Assembly (NCBI GenBank): GCA_945871285.1
Contig: CAMBWO010000003.1
Coordinates: 1-46,209 of the forward strand
DNA: 46,209 nt
Origin: Pseudorhodobacter antarcticus
Lineage (GTDB): Bacteria; Pseudomonadota; Alphaproteobacteria; Rhodobacterales; Rhodobacteraceae
Reading direction: 5' to 3'
A model generated the notes under the pieces. The model was not told the origin of the DNA and ran no database searches. It saw only the letters and a list, made by a program, of their open reading frames with translations. Positions 43,368 through 46,209 of the stretch are shown one piece after another. Numbering within the stretch: position 1 is the stretch's first letter; every line of letters begins with the position of its first letter. Made by a program: the position numbers and the translations under genes.

Positions 43368-44111
43368 ATGGCAGGCCATTCTAAGTGGGCAAACATCCAG
43401 CACCGCAAGGGCAAGCAAGACAAGATGCGGTCCAAGGTGTTTTCCAAGCTGGCAAAGGAAATCACCGTGGCCGCCAAGATGGGGATGCCGGATGTGGACA
43501 TGAACCCGCGCCTGCGTCTGGCCGTGAAGGCCGCCAAGTCGGTGTCGATGCCCAAGGACGTGATCGACCGGGCCATCAAGAAAAGCCAGTTGGGCGACGG
43601 GGCGGATTATACCGAACTGCGCTATGAGGGCTATGGTGCCAACGGCATTGCGATCATCGTCGAGGCGATGACGGACAATTTGAACCGCACCGCCAGCAAC
43701 GTGCGGTCCTATTTCAGCAAATGCGGCGGCAATCTGGGGCAGACCGGGTCGGTGTCGCATGGCTTTGACCGCGTGGGCGAGGTGTCTTATCCGGCCTCGG
43801 TCGGCAGCGCCGATGAGGTGATGATGGCGGCGCTGGATGCGGGTGCCGATGATGTGGAAAGCGATGAGGACGGGCACTGGATTTATTGCAGTGTCGAGGC
43901 GCTGAACGCGGTGTCGGATGCGCTGGAGAAGGCCTTGGGCGAATCGACGGAAAGCAAGCTGATCTGGAAGGCGCAGGTGCTGACCGAGGTGGATCTGGAG
44001 ACGGCGCAAAAGCTGATGAAGCTGATCGACATGCTGGAAGAGGATGACGACGTGCAGACCGTCACCCATAATTTCGACATTCCCGAGGATGTTGCCGCCC
44101 AGTTGGAGTGA
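43368..44111 (+). CDS. YebC/PmpR-family regulatory or translation factor
   Basis: The 247-residue product is a full-length member of the YebC/TACO1 family. It starts with the conserved [18 protein letters not shown]. The blocks [26 protein letters not shown] and [19 protein letters not shown], and the Gly-rich [19 protein letters not shown], are typical. The family was described as transcription regulators; recent work on relatives points to a role in translation of difficult (for example proline-rich) sequences. It is cytoplasmic. It stands 68 bp after the hydrolase gene, and an elaborate REP-like hairpin follows its stop. Confidence 0.95.
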   Translation: MAGHSKWANIQHRKGKQDKMRSKVFSKLAKEITVAAKMGMPDVDMNPRLRLAVKAAKSVSMPKDVIDRAIKKSQLGDGADYTELRYEGYGANGIAIIVEAMTDNLNRTASNVRSYFSKCGGNLGQTGSVSHGFDRVGEVSYPASVGSADEVMMAALDAGADDVESDEDGHWIYCSVEALNAVSDALEKALGESTESKLIWKAQVLTEVDLETAQKLMKLIDMLEEDDDVQTVTHNFDIPEDVAAQLE

Positions 44112-44124
44112 ACCTGGTGGCAAA

Positions 44125-44179
44125 GATGGGCAAACCTGCGCTTTCCCGAGGGGAAACCGCAGAACTGCCCATCCTACAA
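44125..44179 (-). repeat. Composite REP-like hairpin C
   Basis: The outer arms GATGGGCA (44125-44132) and TGCCCATC (44166-44173) enclose CTGCG/CGCAG (44136-44140 and 44158-44162). Those in turn enclose TTTCCC-GAG-GGGAAA (44142-44156), with short matching internal loops (AAC on both sides). CTACAA follows at 44174-44179, as in element B at 28132. The result is a long, nearly symmetrical hairpin starting 14 bp after the yebC-family stop. Confidence 0.85.
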
Positions 44180-44249
44180 GGGGCCTTCACACCCTTGTCA
44201 TGAAGCTTTGGCACAAGCCCTTTGACCGTTCTGGGGAAGGGCTGCCAAG

Positions 44250-45161
44250 ATGACCAAGCATGAGGCGTTTTCGCTGGAGTTTCTGGAGCCCGCGGCGGGT
44301 GTTGCGCCGCAGGGGCCGGTGTTCACCTATTCCACGCCAGAGCAGACCTGGGCGCGGCGCACGCTGATCCGGGTGGTGGAGCGGTGGAGCGGGCGGGCGC
44401 GGTTCGAGCGGATCTATCGCGATTGGCAGGGCCAGCGGCGGGACGGGGGGGAGACGGTCTTCACCTCGGCCATCCGGGCGCTGGGGGTGCGCTGCGAGGT
44501 GAGCGCGCGGGATATGGCGCGGATCCCTGCCGTGGGGCCGGTGCTGGTGGTGGCGAACCATCCTTTTGGCATCGTGGACGGGTTGTTGATTGGCCATCTG
44601 ATGTCGACGCGGCGGGCCGATGTAAAGCTGATCTGCCATTCCCGGCTGTGCCGGCCGGTCGAGGCGCGGGAGGTGTTGTTGCCCATCGACTTTGGCTCCG
44701 GCCCCGAGGCGCGGCGCATCAGTGCCGAGACGCGGCGGCGGGCGGTGGAGTGGCTGGACGGCGGCCATGTGGTCATCATCTTTCCGGGCGGGGGGGTGGC
44801 GACGGCGCCGACGCCCTTGGCCCCGGTGGCGGCGGATTTTGAATGGCACCCCTTTGTGGCGCGGCTGGCGATGCGGGCGGGGGTGCGGACGGTTGCCATG
44901 TATGTGCATGGGCAGAACTCGCGCCTGTTTCAGGTGGTCAGCCATCTGTCCTATCCGCTGCGGGTGGCGCTGATCTTTCGCGAGACGGCGCGGGTGTTGC
45001 GCCGTCCGGTGCGGGTGGAGATTGCGGAACCGGTCGAGATGGCGGGCATGGCGCGGGAGGCTGTGGTGGGGACGCTGCGGGCGCGGACCTATGCCATGTC
45101 CCCGACGGGCGGGCCTGCCGTGGACGGGGTGTTCCGGTTTCCGGGCCACATCAGGTTTTGA
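44250..45161 (+). CDS. PlsC-type acyltransferase
   Basis: The 303-residue product belongs to the lysophospholipid/ornithine-lipid acyltransferase group (PlsC-like, COG3176-type). The histidine-aspartate motif appears in VVANHPFGIVDGLLIGHL (about 99-116), then the substrate-binding region IDFGSGPEARR and the phosphate-contacting VVIIFPGGGVATAP. It probably transfers acyl groups at the inner membrane, for example in phospholipid or ornithine-lipid synthesis; the acceptor cannot be decided. There is no signal peptide. The ATG at 44250 has GGGGAAGGG upstream. A 120-bp stretch without clear signals separates it from the convergent LysR gene. Confidence 0.85.
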   Translation: MTKHEAFSLEFLEPAAGVAPQGPVFTYSTPEQTWARRTLIRVVERWSGRARFERIYRDWQGQRRDGGETVFTSAIRALGVRCEVSARDMARIPAVGPVLVVANHPFGIVDGLLIGHLMSTRRADVKLICHSRLCRPVEAREVLLPIDFGSGPEARRISAETRRRAVEWLDGGHVVIIFPGGGVATAPTPLAPVAADFEWHPFVARLAMRAGVRTVAMYVHGQNSRLFQVVSHLSYPLRVALIFRETARVLRRPVRVEIAEPVEMAGMAREAVVGTLRARTYAMSPTGGPAVDGVFRFPGHIRF

Positions 45162-45281
45162 GGGTTGCGGTGCAGCGGGCGCGGCCTGAGGCGGGCACTT
45201 GGGCGGCCCGAGACATCGACCCGGCAGCGGGTGGGCCGCAGGTTGCGGCGGTGTGAGCGGGGCTGATCTGGCCCTGGGTGT

Positions 45282-46148
45282 TCAGGGGCGCAGGGTTTGG
45301 GCAGCCTGGTGCAGGGCGCGGGTCAGGGGCGCAATGGCGGGGGCGGTCAGGCGGGCCATTTGCCAAAAGAGCGGCATGTCGAGGGGGCTGGCGGGGTCAA
45401 GGTCGATCAGCGCGCCTGAGGCGAGGTGCGCCGTCACCAGAGGTTCGGGGTTCAGGCCCCAGCCAAGGCCGGCAAGGCAGGCATCGACAAAGCCATGGCT
45501 GGAGGCCAGGCGGTGGCAGGGCAGCGCGGCGGTCTGGCCGTGGCGGGCGGCCCAGAGCGATTGCAGGCGGTCCTTGTCGTTGAAGCGCAGGGCGGGGGCG
45601 AGGGCAAGCGCCGGGGCCGTGACGCCGGTGGCAAACCAGCGGGCGGCGAAGGCGGGGCTGGCGGTGGCGCGGTAGCGCAGGGTGCCCAGGGCCAGCGTGT
45701 CGCAGCCTTGCAGGGGGCCGGGATGCGAGGTGATGGCGGCGGCCACCTCGCCCGAGCGCAGCAGGGCCTGCGAGGTGTCCTGATCGTCGATCACGATGTC
45801 ATAAAGGAACCCCGGCGTGGCGGCGAGGGCGGGGATGACCCAGGTGGCCAGGCTGTCGGCATTGACGGCGATGCGCAGGGTAGGGGTGCGGGCGCTGTGG
45901 TGCAGGTCCTGGGCCAGGGCCGCGTTCAGGAGGGCGGATTCGTCGTGGTGACGCACCAGACGCAGGCCGGTTTGGGTGGCGGTGCAGGGCTTTTCGCGGC
46001 GGATGAGGAGGGTGCCTGTCGCCTCCTCCAGCGCCTTGATGCGTTGGGATATGGCGGAGGGGGTGACGTGCAGGTCGGCGGCGGCCAGGTCGAACGATCC
46101 GCGACGGTGGACGGCGGCCAAGGCGGCGAGTTGGGCGGGGTCAAACAT
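45282..46148 (-). CDS. argP: LysR-family regulator, ArgP type
   Basis: The 288-residue product is a LysR-type transcription factor. The winged HTH is at about residues 18-37 (GSFDLAAADLHVTPSAISQR), with the linker helix IKALEEATGTLLIRR. The effector domain contains LRIAVNADSLATWVIPAL and DDQDTSQALLRSGEVAAAITS, patterns of the ArgP (IciA) group. ArgP senses lysine and arginine and activates the exporter gene argO (lysE). In most genomes that exporter gene is divergent from argP, which would place it just beyond the right edge. The ATG at 46148 gives the usual start MFDPAQLAAL. Confidence 0.88.
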   Translation of the reverse strand: MFDPAQLAALAAVHRRGSFDLAAADLHVTPSAISQRIKALEEATGTLLIRREKPCTATQTGLRLVRHHDESALLNAALAQDLHHSARTPTLRIAVNADSLATWVIPALAATPGFLYDIVIDDQDTSQALLRSGEVAAAITSHPGPLQGCDTLALGTLRYRATASPAFAARWFATGVTAPALALAPALRFNDKDRLQSLWAARHGQTAALPCHRLASSHGFVDACLAGLGWGLNPEPLVTAHLASGALIDLDPASPLDMPLFWQMARLTAPAIAPLTRALHQAAQTLRP

Positions 46149-46209
46149 TAGCGCACCTTATCCATTGGCAGAATTCTTAAATTGAGTGAAGCGGGGGGGA
46201 TGGGGTAGG
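46149..46209. promoter_or_regulatory. Upstream region of argP, probable ArgP operator/divergent promoter
   Basis: These last 61 bases contain an A/T-rich core (GAATTCTTAAATTGAG, 46171-46186) in GC-rich DNA. It is placed where a LysR regulator normally binds between its own gene and the divergent target. A TTGGCA (46165-46170) on the plus strand could be a -35 box for that target. The window ends before a partner start codon is seen. Confidence 0.4.

Overview
The window is ordinary chromosome of a GC-rich alphaproteobacterium. It most likely comes from the Rhodobacterales (Paracoccaceae / Roseobacter group). This rests on the strong G/C third-position bias, the ybgC-tolQRAB-pal-cpoB-tilS-ftsH order, remembered close similarity of several conserved hypothetical proteins to that order, and GC-rich intergenic repeats I associate with it. 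I see no tRNA, rRNA, CRISPR array, transposase or integrase.

Layout. 1-3.1 kb: the end of argD, then argF, followed by a DUF1993 protein, a cysteine hydrolase and a conserved hypothetical protein. 3.1-4.0 kb: a PAS/chemoreceptor-like gene split by an amber codon, and a 24-residue lipoprotein gene. 4.0-15.5 kb: a long co-directional cell-envelope block (ybgC, an FMN-dependent 2-hydroxy-acid dehydrogenase, tolQRAB, pal, cpoB, tilS, ftsH, a Tam-like methyltransferase and a MOSC protein), mostly with overlapping or abutting genes. 15.5-18.0 kb: two tandem RTX-type secreted proteins on the minus strand. 18.3-21.6 kb: C1-folate genes fhs and folD with a chorismate mutase and a small membrane protein between them. 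21.6-25.6 kb, minus strand: an ArsR/SRPBCC pair with a clear operator-like inverted repeat, then the PdeM nuclease and the DEXH helicase of the 'ligase-associated' DNA repair cassette. 25.6-26.4 kb: a poorly coding stretch with two perfect palindromes. 26.4-30.2 kb: a GST, an epimerase-like protein bracketed by inverted REP elements, a YmdB-type phosphoesterase and a DMT permease. 30.2-31.9 kb, minus strand: an RsbQ-like hydrolase translationally coupled to a PAS-GGDEF diguanylate cyclase. 32.1-39.2 kb: two paralogous SLC13/TrkA-C permeases enclosing rimO, a DUF1801 protein, a methyltransferase and trxC. 39.2-45.2 kb: a pentapeptide-repeat/TOPRIM gene pair, a three-gene GSCFA / SGNH-like / alpha-beta hydrolase operon, yebC and a PlsC-type acyltransferase. 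The end holds an ArgP-type LysR regulator reading leftward.

Most promising for novelty: (1) the RsbQ-like hydrolase fused by translational coupling to a PAS-GGDEF output, resembling the Bacillus RsbQ-RsbP stress module but with c-di-GMP as output; (2) the overlapping pentapeptide-repeat and stand-alone TOPRIM genes; (3) the GSCFA/SGNH-like/esterase operon; (4) an unnamed ~100-residue N-terminal domain shared by the two RTX proteins; (5) a dispersed GC-rich element ending in TATTTG, one copy of which lies in frame inside the 5' end of tilS; (6) REP-like elements in inverted pairs, one pair flanking a whole gene. All functional statements are read from sequence motifs and family memory; no search was run.
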